From assembly GCF_026151205.1 (NCBI RefSeq), contig NC_087079.1, forward strand, positions 5,599,230-5,663,229: DNA of 64,000 nucleotides. The letters run 5' to 3'. Each line of letters starts with the position of its first letter. Within the stretch, counting starts at the first letter, position 1. The stretch is from Bolinopsis microptera (lineage: Eukaryota > Ctenophora > Tentaculata > Lobata > Bolinopsidae). Positions 1-10,079 of this stretch are shown in pieces. Position numbers and translations under genes: made by a program. The notes beneath the pieces were generated by a model. That model worked only from the letters and a program-made list of their open reading frames with translations, ran no database searches and was not told the DNA's origin.

Positions 1-1
1 T

Positions 2-442
2 AAACTAAAAACTGACCTACACTCTGTTCCATCCCCATCTATTATTTATATTATGACAGGAACTAATAATGTGAACACAGTCTATTTTGGCTCAAAGTCA
101 CTGAAGGATGCAGCGGGTGACTTTAGTAATCTCTTAAATTATCTCAAGTCAGTGTATCCGAATGCAACAATTAATGTTCTCAATATTCTTCCCAGGAGTA
201 CAAAAGGCCGCAATGATGTTGTGGCAGAGCTGAATAAGGTTATTAAGGATATATGTAGCAAAGATTCTTGTTTTAATTACATTAGCACCCATAATTTATT
301 TAACTATAATAGAAGTGGATTCAGGAAAGAATTTTATTTTGCCAGACCATCTACAAAAATATCTGATAACTGTCACCTCAATACAAGCGGTGTTATTCGA
401 CTTGCTAAATTTCTGAAGTATTGGGCCCATAAGCAAGTTTGA
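2..442 (+). CDS. ORF1 C-terminal part, SGNH/GDSL esterase-like domain (partial)
   Basis: The frame is open from the first bases of the window, so the protein begins upstream; the ATG at 53 is internal. The visible part has the block-III signature GTNN just after a hydrophobic strand ending in IYIM, a middle helix followed by a strand ending in NILPR, and the C-terminal catalytic-type block DNCHLN, with Asp and His three residues apart, then GVIRLAKFLK. This is the fold order of SGNH hydrolases as found in ORF1 proteins of CR1/L2 retrotransposons, where the domain is thought to act with the RNP on lipids or esters. Its catalytic Ser block would be upstream of the window. It ends 160 bases before ORF2 in the same reading frame. 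The family call is from recognition of the motifs; substrate unknown. Confidence 0.7.
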   Translation, partial: KLKTDLHSVPSPSIIYIMTGTNNVNTVYFGSKSLKDAAGDFSNLLNYLKSVYPNATINVLNILPRSTKGRNDVVAELNKVIKDICSKDSCFNYISTHNLFNYNRSGFRKEFYFARPSTKISDNCHLNTSGVIRLAKFLKYWAHKQV

Positions 443-601
443 ATTTTCAGAAAGATTGTTAACATTTATTTCATCTAGATAAGGGATAATTACACATTGT
501 TCCTCATGTTTATTGAAGTTTTAGAAAGTTTTGTTATTATCTCATACAAATTTGCCAGTTCTGCAATTTATCTTATTCTGACAAGTTTATAGCAGCATAA
601 A

Positions 602-3600
602 TTGGAAAAATTTTCATGCTCTCACAGCAGTTCTTGCATTAACCCGTGCATTAGTAAAATCACAGTTTCATACCATGCCAAAAAGCTTGCAGTGGGACAT
701 TGCAACATGCAGGGAGGACTAACAGGTATGCCAAAATGTCTTGAAATCCAAGATCTAATCTGGAAAGAGAAATTAGATGTTTTATGCCTGAATGAAACAA
801 ATCTTAAGTCGGATATTGACTCAGCCAGTCTAAACCTACCCAAGAATTTTACTTTTATCCGCAAAGACCGTCCTAACGACAATGGTCATGGGGGATGTGG
901 CATTCTCATCAGTGAGCACATAAAGTTTAAAATGATTCAACTAAACTTAGTTTTGCAATATGACCAAATCGAGGCTATTTGGATCCATCTTACAGATTGC
1001 AATATTTTCATCTGCTGTTTCTACAGATCTGAGTTGTTTAGTCCTCTTGACAAATTTTTAGATTATATGACAGACTGCATGATGAGTATAGGAAGTAAGA
1101 ATGTTATTTGGCTGGGTGATGTAAATGTAGACCAAAACAACATCAGCAGTATGAACTATAAGAAATTAGACATTACAATGAAAATGTTTGGAATGGTACA
1201 GGTAGTTCAGGATATTACCCGCATTGCTAAACTAGGAAACAGAATCACAAAGACCACAATCGATGTTGTCATAACAAACACTTACTCCAAGTTTCTTGAC
1301 TGCAAAGTCCTTGATGATTGTATAGGAGATCATCAGGTCGTAAAGTTCATTGTCGATTTCAATGTGCATAAGGCCTCAAAATTCAAGAAGTTACTAATAA
1401 GAGATCACAGCAAAATGAATGTTACTGCTCTTAAAGAATTTTTGGAAACTTGTGATTATAGACCAATAATAGATTCAACTAGTCTGAATGATGCAGTTGA
1501 TGGTTTAAACGAACATATTGATCACTACTATGATCACTTCTGTCCAATTAAACAAATTAAGTGCCATAGTGATTACATCCATAAGCCATCTCCAGAATTT
1601 TTAGAAAGTAAGAAATTGAAAGGGAAACTTTACCGTAAATTTTTAACACACAACAAGAACAGACGTATACATCCAAATGGTCTTATACACTGTAATAAAT
1701 GTGACTCATTATGGATGGCATATAAACGGCAGAGAAACTATTCAACCTATTTGTCTAGAATTAATAGGAAGACTAACTTAGCAACAGAACTGAAAGCCAA
1801 GTGTGCCATGAATGATCTAAAGGGTGTATGGAAAACGATAAAGACAGCATCAAATCTGCCTGTTAAAGCTAACAATATCAATAACAATCTTGATGCTGAA
1901 ACCACCAATAAATATTTTGCTGAAATAGGTCCAAAGATCCAAGCAGAAGTGCAGCTGGAAAATGAAAATGAATTTCTATCTTATCTACAAAATGAGCAGA
2001 TTGACAACGAGACCAGCTTGAATAGCTTTACTGAAATAACTGAGTCCAATATCTTAGACTATGTGGCAAGTATCCCTTGTAGCAAATCCACTAATGATCA
2101 TATACCATTGAGAGTGTTTAGACAAATTTTACCTGCATTTATTGCTCCATTAACACATCTTGTAAATTTGAGTTTATCCAGTGGCATCATGCCAAACAGC
2201 TGCAAGGTTGCAAAAGTCACCCCAATCCATAAGGATGGTGATACTGAGAATCCTAGTAATTATCGACCAATCTCAATTTTACCGATTCTTGGAAAGTGCA
2301 TCGAATTTTGTGTGAACTCCCAACTGACTCAATATCTTGATGAAAAGGGAATACTTTCAGAGCATCAATATGGTTTCCGTAAAGATCACTCTACAACTTA
2401 TCTCATGTTAGATCTGTTTGATCGTATATTTACTGCTAAGAACAGTGCCAAGCATCCTGCAATTATCTTCCTGGACATCAGAAAGGCATTTGATACTGTT
2501 AACCATGATATTCTCATTCAAAAGCTGAAGCATTATGGAATAAAAGATACTGCATTGAGCTGGTTTAGGAGCTTCCTCACAGATAGATTACAGCAAACTA
2601 GAGTTGGGAGTAGGATAAGCAGTTTACATTCATTGAACTCTGGAGTGCCTCAAGGAAGTATATTAGGACCAATTCTATTCAGCATTTTTATCAATGACCT
2701 GCCTAATGCATGCCTATTTTCTAAACCTTATCTATTTGCTGATGACGGTGCATTATATTTTGACAATATATCTAGAGGAAACTATGGTAACATCAAACAA
2801 GAGTTGAAATTAGTTATCAGATGGCTTCAGGCTAATAAACTATCCCTGAATAATGAAAAAACAAAACTAATGATCCTTGACTCTAAGCCTAACCTTGATG
2901 CCATCCTTGTTGAAATTTGTGATGACCTTACTTTGGTAATCTGTGAAACTAAATCCCATAAGTACCTTGGACTTATAGTTGACAGCAGATTGACATTTAA
3001 TGAACATATTGATAACATTAAGAAAAAGATATCCAAAAGAATTGGTGCTATGTATAGATCAAAAAAACTTCTCCCTCTTAAGTTCAGGAAGATGTTTGCT
3101 AATGCACTTATGTTGCCACATTTTGACTACTTAGACACCATCTGGTCAAGAACATATAAAAATCGACTAGGAGAGTTAGATATCATGTACAAAAAGGTTG
3201 CTAAAATAGCCCTAGATGTAAACATCAGAGAGAGGTCGGTTAATGTATACAAAAATATGGGATGGCTTCCTCTCCATTTGAGACGACAGGTTCATCTTAG
3301 CTCATATATGTACCGTATAATCAATGAAACATGTCCAAAGCATTTTATCGGGAAATTCTCGTATATTTCTGGTGGATCACGTGAGGCAGAAAACTGCAAT
3401 CTTTATACTCCTAAATCAAGATCTCACAAGGAGTTTAACTATCTAGGAACTAAGGCCTGGAACATATTACCAAAGTCCCTTAGAGAGTGTGACGACGTTA
3501 AGAAATTTTCTAAGTTATACAAAGAAACTCTTATGAATATGGTGCTAACTGATGAGAATTACCAAGGGGATAACTCTTACGATAAATTCATGATCCCACC

Positions 3601-3622
3601 CGACACTAGCCAATGTATCTAG
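602..3622 (+). CDS. ORF2: APE endonuclease plus reverse transcriptase (CR1/L2-type)
   Basis: This polyprotein nicks target DNA and copies element RNA by target-primed reverse transcription. Residues about 28-250 form the exonuclease-endonuclease-phosphatase domain: N in HCNMQ, E in LCLNET, D/N in WLGDVNVD (about 171) and the D-H pair in GDHQ (about 242). The reverse transcriptase spans about 500-770: FLDIRKAFDTVNH (motif A, about 622), SGVPQGSILGPILFSIF (motif B) and FADD (motif C, about 712). A helical C-terminal region of about 230 residues follows. All catalytic residues are present and there is no stop over 1006 codons. The listed start is a TTG; the first ATG in frame (707) lies inside the first strand of the endonuclease, so ORF2 probably starts at a non-ATG codon or by reinitiation after ORF1. 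Confidence 0.93.
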   Translation: MEKFSCSHSSSCINPCISKITVSYHAKKLAVGHCNMQGGLTGMPKCLEIQDLIWKEKLDVLCLNETNLKSDIDSASLNLPKNFTFIRKDRPNDNGHGGCGILISEHIKFKMIQLNLVLQYDQIEAIWIHLTDCNIFICCFYRSELFSPLDKFLDYMTDCMMSIGSKNVIWLGDVNVDQNNISSMNYKKLDITMKMFGMVQVVQDITRIAKLGNRITKTTIDVVITNTYSKFLDCKVLDDCIGDHQVVKFIVDFNVHKASKFKKLLIRDHSKMNVTALKEFLETCDYRPIIDSTSLNDAVDGLNEHIDHYYDHFCPIKQIKCHSDYIHKPSPEFLESKKLKGKLYRKFLTHNKNRRIHPNGLIHCNKCDSLWMAYKRQRNYSTYLSRINRKTNLATELKAKCAMNDLKGVWKTIKTASNLPVKANNINNNLDAETTNKYFAEIGPKIQAEVQLENENEFLSYLQNEQIDNETSLNSFTEITESNILDYVASIPCSKSTNDHIPLRVFRQILPAFIAPLTHLVNLSLSSGIMPNSCKVAKVTPIHKDGDTENPSNYRPISILPILGKCIEFCVNSQLTQYLDEKGILSEHQYGFRKDHSTTYLMLDLFDRIFTAKNSAKHPAIIFLDIRKAFDTVNHDILIQKLKHYGIKDTALSWFRSFLTDRLQQTRVGSRISSLHSLNSGVPQGSILGPILFSIFINDLPNACLFSKPYLFADDGALYFDNISRGNYGNIKQELKLVIRWLQANKLSLNNEKTKLMILDSKPNLDAILVEICDDLTLVICETKSHKYLGLIVDSRLTFNEHIDNIKKKISKRIGAMYRSKKLLPLKFRKMFANALMLPHFDYLDTIWSRTYKNRLGELDIMYKKVAKIALDVNIRERSVNVYKNMGWLPLHLRRQVHLSSYMYRIINETCPKHFIGKFSYISGGSREAENCNLYTPKSRSHKEFNYLGTKAWNILPKSLRECDDVKKFSKLYKETLMNMVLTDENYQGDNSYDKFMIPPDTSQCI

Positions 3623-3895
3623 GCAGTTATGTTATTTCGGTTAAGTTATCTCAGTACATAAGTGAATCCAATCTATCCCCTGCAATCAAAGTATTTCCAT
3701 GCCTATTAAGCTATTACAGGAAATTAGGAACATCAGTGGAAAGGTGCACTGTCAATCATTATTGCTCCATACCTCCAGTCCTCCTGTTATGTGCAATTCT
3801 CACTGCTATGTATGCTCCTCATTTGTATCAATTATATTGATGCTACATTGTTATTGAATATGAAATAATTTTCAACCGTATTAATTTATTAACTT

Positions 3896-4020
3896 ATTGT
3901 AAATAGCAAGTTTGACAAAGGGATTACGTTTATTTTACCCGGAGTTCGTTTAAGTTTAGTATTGTAAATAGTTAATTTGACGAAGGGAATACGTCTATTT
4001 TACCCTGAGTTATGTTTTAG
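3896..4020 (+). repeat. Tandem duplication in the retrotransposon 3' tail
   Basis: Two adjacent segments of about 65 bases, each starting ATTGTAAATAG and running through TTTGAC(A/G)AAGGGA, TACGT and TATTTTACCC, differ at only a few positions. They lie in the 3' untranslated part of the CR1/L2-like element. Duplicated 3' tails are common in this group, but whether these bind the reverse transcriptase is not known. Confidence 0.7.
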
Positions 4021-4215
4021 TTCAATCTTGACACAATTTTAAAATTATAATTTAATTATTTTATATATATGTATTGTCCATAACTAGGGTGGCCTGCTAA
4101 CAGAACCATGATCTGCCTTGATTCATCCTTCAGCACAGAGAAAAGCTCCTTTTTATACATTATGATTACAGAGGAAATGATATTTAGATATATATTGCTG
4201 TGCTGTAAAAATTGA

Positions 4216-5700
4216 CTTTATTTATTTATTTATTTATTTAGTCTACTTCATTGTTAGATTTAGATCTGGTTTTCATCATTTCCAACCCAAAAACGGGGAC
4301 CATCACTGTTTTCCGAGTCGATTACCAGCAGGAGCTGTAGCTTACCGCTGACAGTCCCTACTGGATGCGGGTCTCCTTAACAGTAGTGGATCCGAATTTG
4401 GGATCTGATGGAGTAAACTCGACACCAGAGGGTTTTACAGAATATTTAAAATCTACCCTGTCATTGTACTTTTTAGAGAGAAAAAAATTTTGTCAAACAG
4501 TATATATACAATAAATTAAATCAAGTGATGCAATTGGCAGAGCACAATCGTAAATCCTGAGCAATAGATATCATCTATCCCTCATAGCTCTTCTCCTCAG
4601 GTATCAGGTTGAAGGAGACATTGGATATAGGGGCAGTCCATGCCTTCTTTGCCTTTCCACGTACACCTCTAACTGATACTAGCACACTCCTCATTATATC
4701 CATGCTCAGGCGTGTCCTGATGTTACACATCACCTGGCTGTAGTCCTCCTTTGTCTTGGTGGCTATCAACACAGCAAGTCTCCTTATGAAACGCTTGGCC
4801 TCCGGTGCCATTCCTCCTGTAGTGGTAAATACAAGGGGGACGAATGACCCTTTCTCCAATTGTAGCACTCGGTTCATGTACTGGTTCTTTTTCTCATTCT
4901 CGTGCAGAGTGTAGAGCTGTGGCATGGTCTTTCCTTGATATGTAGGCGATTTAGGATTGAAAATGCGCACATCAAAGAAAGTCCTCTCAAATGTGCTCCA
5001 TACTCCTCTAGCTGATATATCAAGCCTAGCCTTATCAGCATTGTTGCCCTTTTGTTGGAAGTTGGCCGATTCTATAGGTGTTAAAAGGGGCTCAATCCTC
5101 ACATCCTTGGTCACCAGCCTAAGGTATTCAGCAACGGAGTCTCTCACGTTGTTATGACGGTAGTTCACATACCCCCCTCTCTTACAGTTGAGGATGTGAT
5201 TGTGATCATTCTTGGCTCCACAATCGCAGAATCTTGGGGTGTTAGGGATGTCCCAACCATACCGGAGATGAACAGCATCTCTGAAGTCTTGCTTGCTGTA
5301 AGCATACCCTAGCTGTTGAATGGGGAGACATGTTAGCCAAGCTCCTGACCCATGCTCTTGTACCAGCTGCAATGACTCCCTGGTATTCTCATCCACTTCA
5401 CTCATTATCTCAGCAAGCTCCTTCTTCAAGCGTAATTCTTTAACTAACTTGAGGCAATCTACTCTGCCCTTTATCTTAATTTTATCCAACTTCATCAGGG
5501 ATGTCTCCTGGTGATAGATAAGGTCAACCAGCTCCTCTGTTATCTTGAGTGACGTCTGGTATTCCTTCTCCGCGATCTCTACTGGATTAACAATACCAAG
5601 CCCCCCCCCCCCCCCTGTCATTGTACTCACGTTTTTTGTTTTTCTCGTGAGATTTGAATTGGTTGTCACCTTAAATGGAGGATCCACTAATCCCAACTAC
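4216..5700 (-). mobile_element. 3' part of a second non-LTR retroelement, 5'-truncated, ending in (TAAA)n
   Basis: On the minus strand a long open frame (5696-4575) is followed by about 330 bases of untranslated sequence and then a short TAAA microsatellite (4240-4216), the usual 3' tail of such elements. No reverse transcriptase motifs remain on the 5' side, where the sequence becomes ordinary AT-rich DNA above 5700, so this copy is 5'-truncated. It lies tail to tail with the plus-strand element at 1-4200. Confidence 0.7.
4575..5696 (-). CDS. C-terminal retroelement protein with zinc-knuckle and restriction-like-endonuclease-type region
   Basis: The 373-codon frame contains, in order, a charged helical stretch, the segment WLTCLPIQ, a C-x-C ... 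H-x3-C cluster in FCDCGAKNDHNHILNC followed by RHNNVRD, then ARLDISARG and FFDVRIFNP, and a C-terminal helical part with GSFVPLVFTTTGG. A cysteine/histidine cluster followed by RHNxV and then two acidic motifs resembles the restriction-like endonuclease region downstream of the reverse transcriptase in early-branching non-LTR elements. Very similar proteins are common in cnidarian and sponge genomes. A run of 15 C (5601-5615) is read as glycines near the start of the recognisable region and may be an expansion. The true N-terminus is missing; residues before the glycines are probably fortuitous. RLE assignment is inference. Confidence 0.65.
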   Translation of the reverse strand: MGLVDPPFKVTTNSNLTRKTKNVSTMTGGGGGLGIVNPVEIAEKEYQTSLKITEELVDLIYHQETSLMKLDKIKIKGRVDCLKLVKELRLKKELAEIMSEVDENTRESLQLVQEHGSGAWLTCLPIQQLGYAYSKQDFRDAVHLRYGWDIPNTPRFCDCGAKNDHNHILNCKRGGYVNYRHNNVRDSVAEYLRLVTKDVRIEPLLTPIESANFQQKGNNADKARLDISARGVWSTFERTFFDVRIFNPKSPTYQGKTMPQLYTLHENEKKNQYMNRVLQLEKGSFVPLVFTTTGGMAPEAKRFIRRLAVLIATKTKEDYSQVMCNIRTRLSMDIMRSVLVSVRGVRGKAKKAWTAPISNVSFNLIPEEKSYEG

Positions 5701-5719
5701 AAAGCAACTAAACTGGAAA

Positions 5720-6020
5720 ACCAAAAAAATTATGTAACTCCTAACATTGAAATAAACACATTGATGTGAATTGCTTTGCATTTTTAAGTACACTAACAAA
5801 AGTTTTAATCAGCTTAATGATTTACAAATTTTGGAAATGATATTGCATTGTTTGATTTACAATTTACAATAACTCAAACACAGACATAGATCATGATGAA
5901 TGAATTTTTAATTTATTGTTTAATTTGACTATTCGAATAATGTAAATTTGTGCACTAATTCAAATAATAAACCATAAAGTTTAATTTCAACCGACAAATG
6001 TTATTTGTTTAAATTTCTAG
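5720..6020. other. AT-rich spacer, nothing recognised
   Basis: No open frame, splice-flanked exon, tRNA-like fold or clear repeat is visible between the truncated retroelement and the first GC-richer repeat block. Confidence 0.6.
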
Positions 6021-7870
6021 TCTTCGAAGTAGCTCGCGCCAATTCCTTCTCGAAATATATAGCCCGAGGCGAGTGCTCCGAAGTAGCGAGCGCTGGGTCA
6101 GTCCATATTTAACAACTGACAAGATTATTTTTAATTTAGTTTATTTACTCAATACTAAGCGCCTTGTCATACGTTGTATGACCCGCCGCGCACGGGTGCG
6201 CGGCTCCCCTGTATCGTTGAAACTCTACTATAGTGAAGCGACAGTGGGCGTCACCACGTGATACAATTTGCTCTAACCAGAGCCCTCTCGCTTGCAGTAG
6301 CGCACGACCGCCGGAGTTGTGAAACAAGCGCGTCACGCAGTACGCGTATACACATGGCTATGTGAATGATACAATAAGCACCATGAGTTGGCACAACATT
6401 TTTTTCCGATCTTGACAAATTTGGTACCAAAAATTGTTTAAAAATGCGAATAAAACAATTCCACCGTGCAGCAATTGTTGTTTAAAAATACTACGGTGCG
6501 CTTGGTCACAGGGGGAGCTGAAACCAGGTTTTCGATCAAACGCTGCCATGTGTAGTCAAACGTTGCCAAAAGTTGCTCTCGTCCAATGAAATCGCTGCAT
6601 TATGTAAGCCAAGCTCCGCAAATGAATATATGTAATTCAATTATGCATACTGACTTGCAAAATGCAGCGATTTCATTGGACGAGAGCAAACTGTTGGCGA
6701 CGTTTGACTACAAATGGCAGCATTTGATCGAAAACCTGGTTTCAGCCCCCCCCTGTGTGGTCTGTGGTCGCCGCGCGTACTTTTTTGTGCAATTTTGCAG
6801 TTTTTATAATATTTGGCATACAGTTTCAATTATTTTGAATTAACAGTTATGACGTTGCAATCAGCGAAACTTTATTTTTTGTATTAATGTTTAAAGATTT
6901 AAAAGATTTTTAAAAAATTCCGAACCTCAATTGCGTAAATTTTTAAATTTTGTTTGAATTTAGCTTTCATTTTAGACTTCACGTCTCCCGAAATAAAATT
7001 GCGAACAAAGTGAAACAAGGAACTAAGTAAACTGTAAAACCAAATTTTCGTCACGCATTGGACTTTATTTTGACGGATGTTACTCGTCTAAATTTCTTCG
7101 AAGTAGCGCGCGCCGCTTTTTTCTCGAAATGGCCCGATGGCAAGTGCTACGAAGTAGCGCGCGCAGGGCCAGACCATTAACAATGGTCAAACTTTATCAA
7201 GGTTACACTGAAAAGGGGAGGTTTGATCTCTGAACCAGAGAGTGTGGTAATTGGGTTAGGAAAGTAAACATACATGCGACAAAGATCAGGGCTACCATTA
7301 GGAAGAAATTTCAGCAAAATTTATAGAAAAGAGTGCACACATACATGCGAAAAAAATCGGGTTACCAATAAGAAAAAATCACAACAGAAAAGTTTACAAC
7401 CCTCAGATCAGCGTAGTAAAAGTGTACTAGAAAATTAGTCTGTAAAACCGTTTCCACGCATGTTATTGATTTTCGGTTTAGTGCGTTCTATTGCTAAGCC
7501 TTCTCTTATAAAGGTATTTAGGGTATCCTTACATTGTTCTGATATGCTAAATTCGAAATTTTGTTTGAAAAATTTGGTCCATCAAATATTATAGTTGTTG
7601 CTCTATCCAGTTGTATCACGTCGTGACCCCCACGGTCGTTTTTCACTATATGGTGGTGAACTTTATGGTGGTGGAGGACTATGGTGGTGAACTCTACCCC
7701 CTGTAGAGTTCTACGATACAGGGGCGAACCACCGCATCATGTCGGCGGGTCATACACGTATGACAACATATCCAAATAGGCATAAGAGCCCTGGCTCTTC
7801 GCAGTAGCTATAGCGGTTGCGCCCACTCACTTGTGAATACAACGCGCCGCGCTTGCAGTTGGCGCGAAGC
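6020..7870. mobile_element. Inverted-repeat element debris (non-autonomous DNA transposon)
   Basis: Sequence at 6166-6240 (containing TTGTCATACG and GGCTCCCCTGTATCGTTG) recurs inverted at about 7700-7770 (containing CAGGGGCGAACC and GGGTCATACACGTATGACAA), giving terminal-type repeats about 1.6 kb apart. A second motif, CGAAGTAGC(G/T)CGCGC with CTCGAAAT nearby, occurs as a direct pair at 6024-6095 and 7098-7170. No transposase frame is visible between them. A separate, better-defined MITE is nested inside. Together these look like layers of old non-autonomous DNA elements. Confidence 0.5.
6509..6755. mobile_element. MITE with long terminal inverted repeats (hAT-like ends)
   Basis: The left arm CAGGGGGAGCTGAAACCAGG onward (about 85 bases, through CTCTCGTCCAATGAAATCGC) is repeated inverted at 6665-6755, ending in CCCCCCCCTG. 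The spacer is about 70 bases. Ends of the form CAGGGG resemble hAT elements; flanking octamers CTTGGTCA and TGTGGTCT match only 5 of 8, so the target-site duplication is eroded or the boundary is off. Small open frames on either strand inside it are products of the repeat. Confidence 0.65.
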
Positions 7871-8199
7871 ACATGGTTGACTTATTAATTGTAACATTCA
7901 AAAGTTGTTTTCGACAAAGTTATTATGATCTAGATCTTTTAAAAAAATTATTTGAAAATATTTGCTTTCGAGAAGTTAAAGATATTAAGCAAACAATTAA
8001 CAATTTTTGTCCCAACGCGAAGCTGGACTACTCAGAATGCGCGAGAACGTCAACATAAAATTTTCGCGCCTACAAACTTCGGTAGACCTTATAATTTGCA
8101 ACTGAACGCTTGCGTATGTCGTAGTTCAAGCTGCGCGCCGCGGTCATGGTTTTATTTTATTGCATCATACAACATTACATTATCGGATTATTAGTATAA

Positions 8200-9847
8200 A
8201 GCTATTTGTACAGCGATTTTCCTCCATCGATTACTTTAAATGGGACTAATCTTTAAAAACAAGGTCGATTCTTATACAATACATATATTTTGCATATGCG
8301 CGTTAAATCAATTCGTTATCATGTAATAAATGTGTGTCATAATTAAACGCTAGGAATATTTTGTGTAATATGGATTTTCATTCTAAAACCATTGGAAAGA
8401 TTTCATAATTAATGTAATTGGTACCTTATGGTTTATTTGATATTTATGTATCGATTTATATAAGTTTACCGTTTATCGTGAATCATGTATTGATTAGTAT
8501 TCCATTATTATATACACCGAGTCCCTCCTTTTAGGCGCGCGTTTTGGTGTTATAAAACTACAAATTATTATCCTGATAAAACTCCAAGTATTATACATCA
8601 ACGGAATATAATCTATTGTATAGTCACATAACATGTTCCATGACTTTAAATTGTTGACAAATGTGCTAAGCTCTTGACAAAAATTATAACCTGTAAAAGT
8701 CATAAAATGATAAACTTCCATAATCGGGTTGGAAATCATGCTTTTTCAAAATTTTGCACGAACGTTTTATTTAACAGCATCATAGTGTTTATCACATTTT
8801 TTTTACACAAGATTTGAATCATGTTGTAATTTGTATTTCCATATTTTGATCAAAAATAATTTTTTACTTTGGTTTCAAAGTACGCACTACGCCGCGCAGT
8901 TAGAAATCGTAATTGTCTGAACAAGGAGCTATGAGATTTAAATCAATATTTGCACAGTGAGTCGCATTATTGCAATCCCATCTCTTTTCGTTGCTGCTCA
9001 CAGCCTAGCGTTCAATTGCTCAAAAACCGTTATTCTAGTTGATAGTAAAGTAGTATAGAAGTAGTAACGTAGTATAGAGCTGTTTCGTTGACATTGGATG
9101 AAATACAGATATTACTAAATGATCTGAGAGGTTATTTAATGTAATCGATTAGTGTTACTGCCTTTAAGCTGTGTTGATGTGCTGGAGACTACTAAAACTT
9201 TTCTAGTATAGAAAAGCACAGCGGCTTTTGCTATATGTTACACTTTTTGTAGATCATGATCGATTTGACGTATTACTCCTAAACAGATTATTACAATCTG
9301 CATTAAATGGAAAATCTCGAAAACCCATTCGAGCCTTTTTTTAAATGTGTTTATGTTTTGAAAAAGTATTTGTTGTGATACTTCATGTATTAATCGTTTG
9401 AAATGGTATGGGTATAGAGACAGTACACAGATACTTATTCTTTGATATGCCCCGAAACAATTCCTAGTTCTAGATCTGCCTTACATTTCAATAATGGCTC
9501 TTTCATCACATTAGCTGATAAACCGCTGATTTGTAAATTTTACTAAAATTGATCCCACCAGTTTGACTATCTAGGTTAGCTGTAATATCGACTCGACAGT
9601 AGCTTCTCTGTCATGTCGGAGATTCTCAGGAGCGACTTGGTATTTTGTGTCAAGAAGAGTTAACTCCCACTTAACAAGATAAACATCAAAATTCATAGGT
9701 TTGTCTCTATTTTGATGGTTACTGTTACAGCAGTTCATGTGTTTAAATATGTATGGGTTAAATTATAATAAAATTCGGTAATAAATATAACTGCAATGTT
9801 GTAAACGGGAAAAACCATTGTGTATAAGGACAGTCCAATTATCTCAG
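8200..9847. other. Gene-poor AT-rich stretch
   Basis: No frame of convincing composition, no paired splice sites and no structured RNA that I can recognise. Short frames here have no protein-like features. Confidence 0.5.
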
Positions 9848-9978
9848 GAGTGCCAAAAAGGTACGGTTAATCGAGAGGGACTTCACTGATGACAGAGAGT
9901 GGAAAAGGACTACGTCCTTCTCTGGAAAATACAAGGATAAAATACACCTTCTTCGGGAAAAGTCCATCTATGCGAAAG
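9848..9978 (+). CDS. Candidate internal exon of an unrecognised gene
   Basis: A 131-base segment lies between an acceptor (AATTATCTCAG) and a donor (AAAG|GTAACT) and is open in one frame throughout, giving a charged peptide that includes KKVRLIERDF, TDDREWKRTT and YKDKIHLLREKS. The composition (acidic/basic, few rare residues) is protein-like and unlike its AT-rich surroundings. It would begin in phase 1 and end leaving one base. No homologous family is recognised and no partner exons were found with confidence nearby. It could be an isolated exon of a gene with large introns, or chance. Confidence 0.4.
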
Positions 9979-10079
9979 GTAACTCGTTTATTTTTGACAA
10001 ACGATCACGATCAAAGCATATCCAATTTGGGCCTGTCCCAGCAAACTTAAGCCGAAAATCTGGCTTTGAAATCTTTAAT

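Larger units (their letters stand above)
1..4200 (+). mobile_element. CR1/L2-like non-LTR retrotransposon, nearly full length, 5' end outside window
   Basis: An esterase-type ORF1 (2-442) is followed after about 160 bases by an APE-endonuclease/reverse-transcriptase ORF2 (602-3622) on the same strand, then an untranslated tail. An SGNH-esterase ORF1 together with an APE-type ORF2 is known from CR1/L2-group elements. ORF2 is uninterrupted over 1006 codons, so the copy is recent or active. The 3' boundary is not sharp: the tail contains a duplicated segment (3896-4020) and ends somewhere before the minus-strand element whose (TAAA)n tail lies at 4216-4240. The two elements therefore sit tail to tail. 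Confidence 0.85.

Noticed and set aside
5320-5769. Plus-strand frames opposite the 4575-5696 protein
   Set aside because: Shadows of the minus-strand frame with zinc-knuckle motifs.
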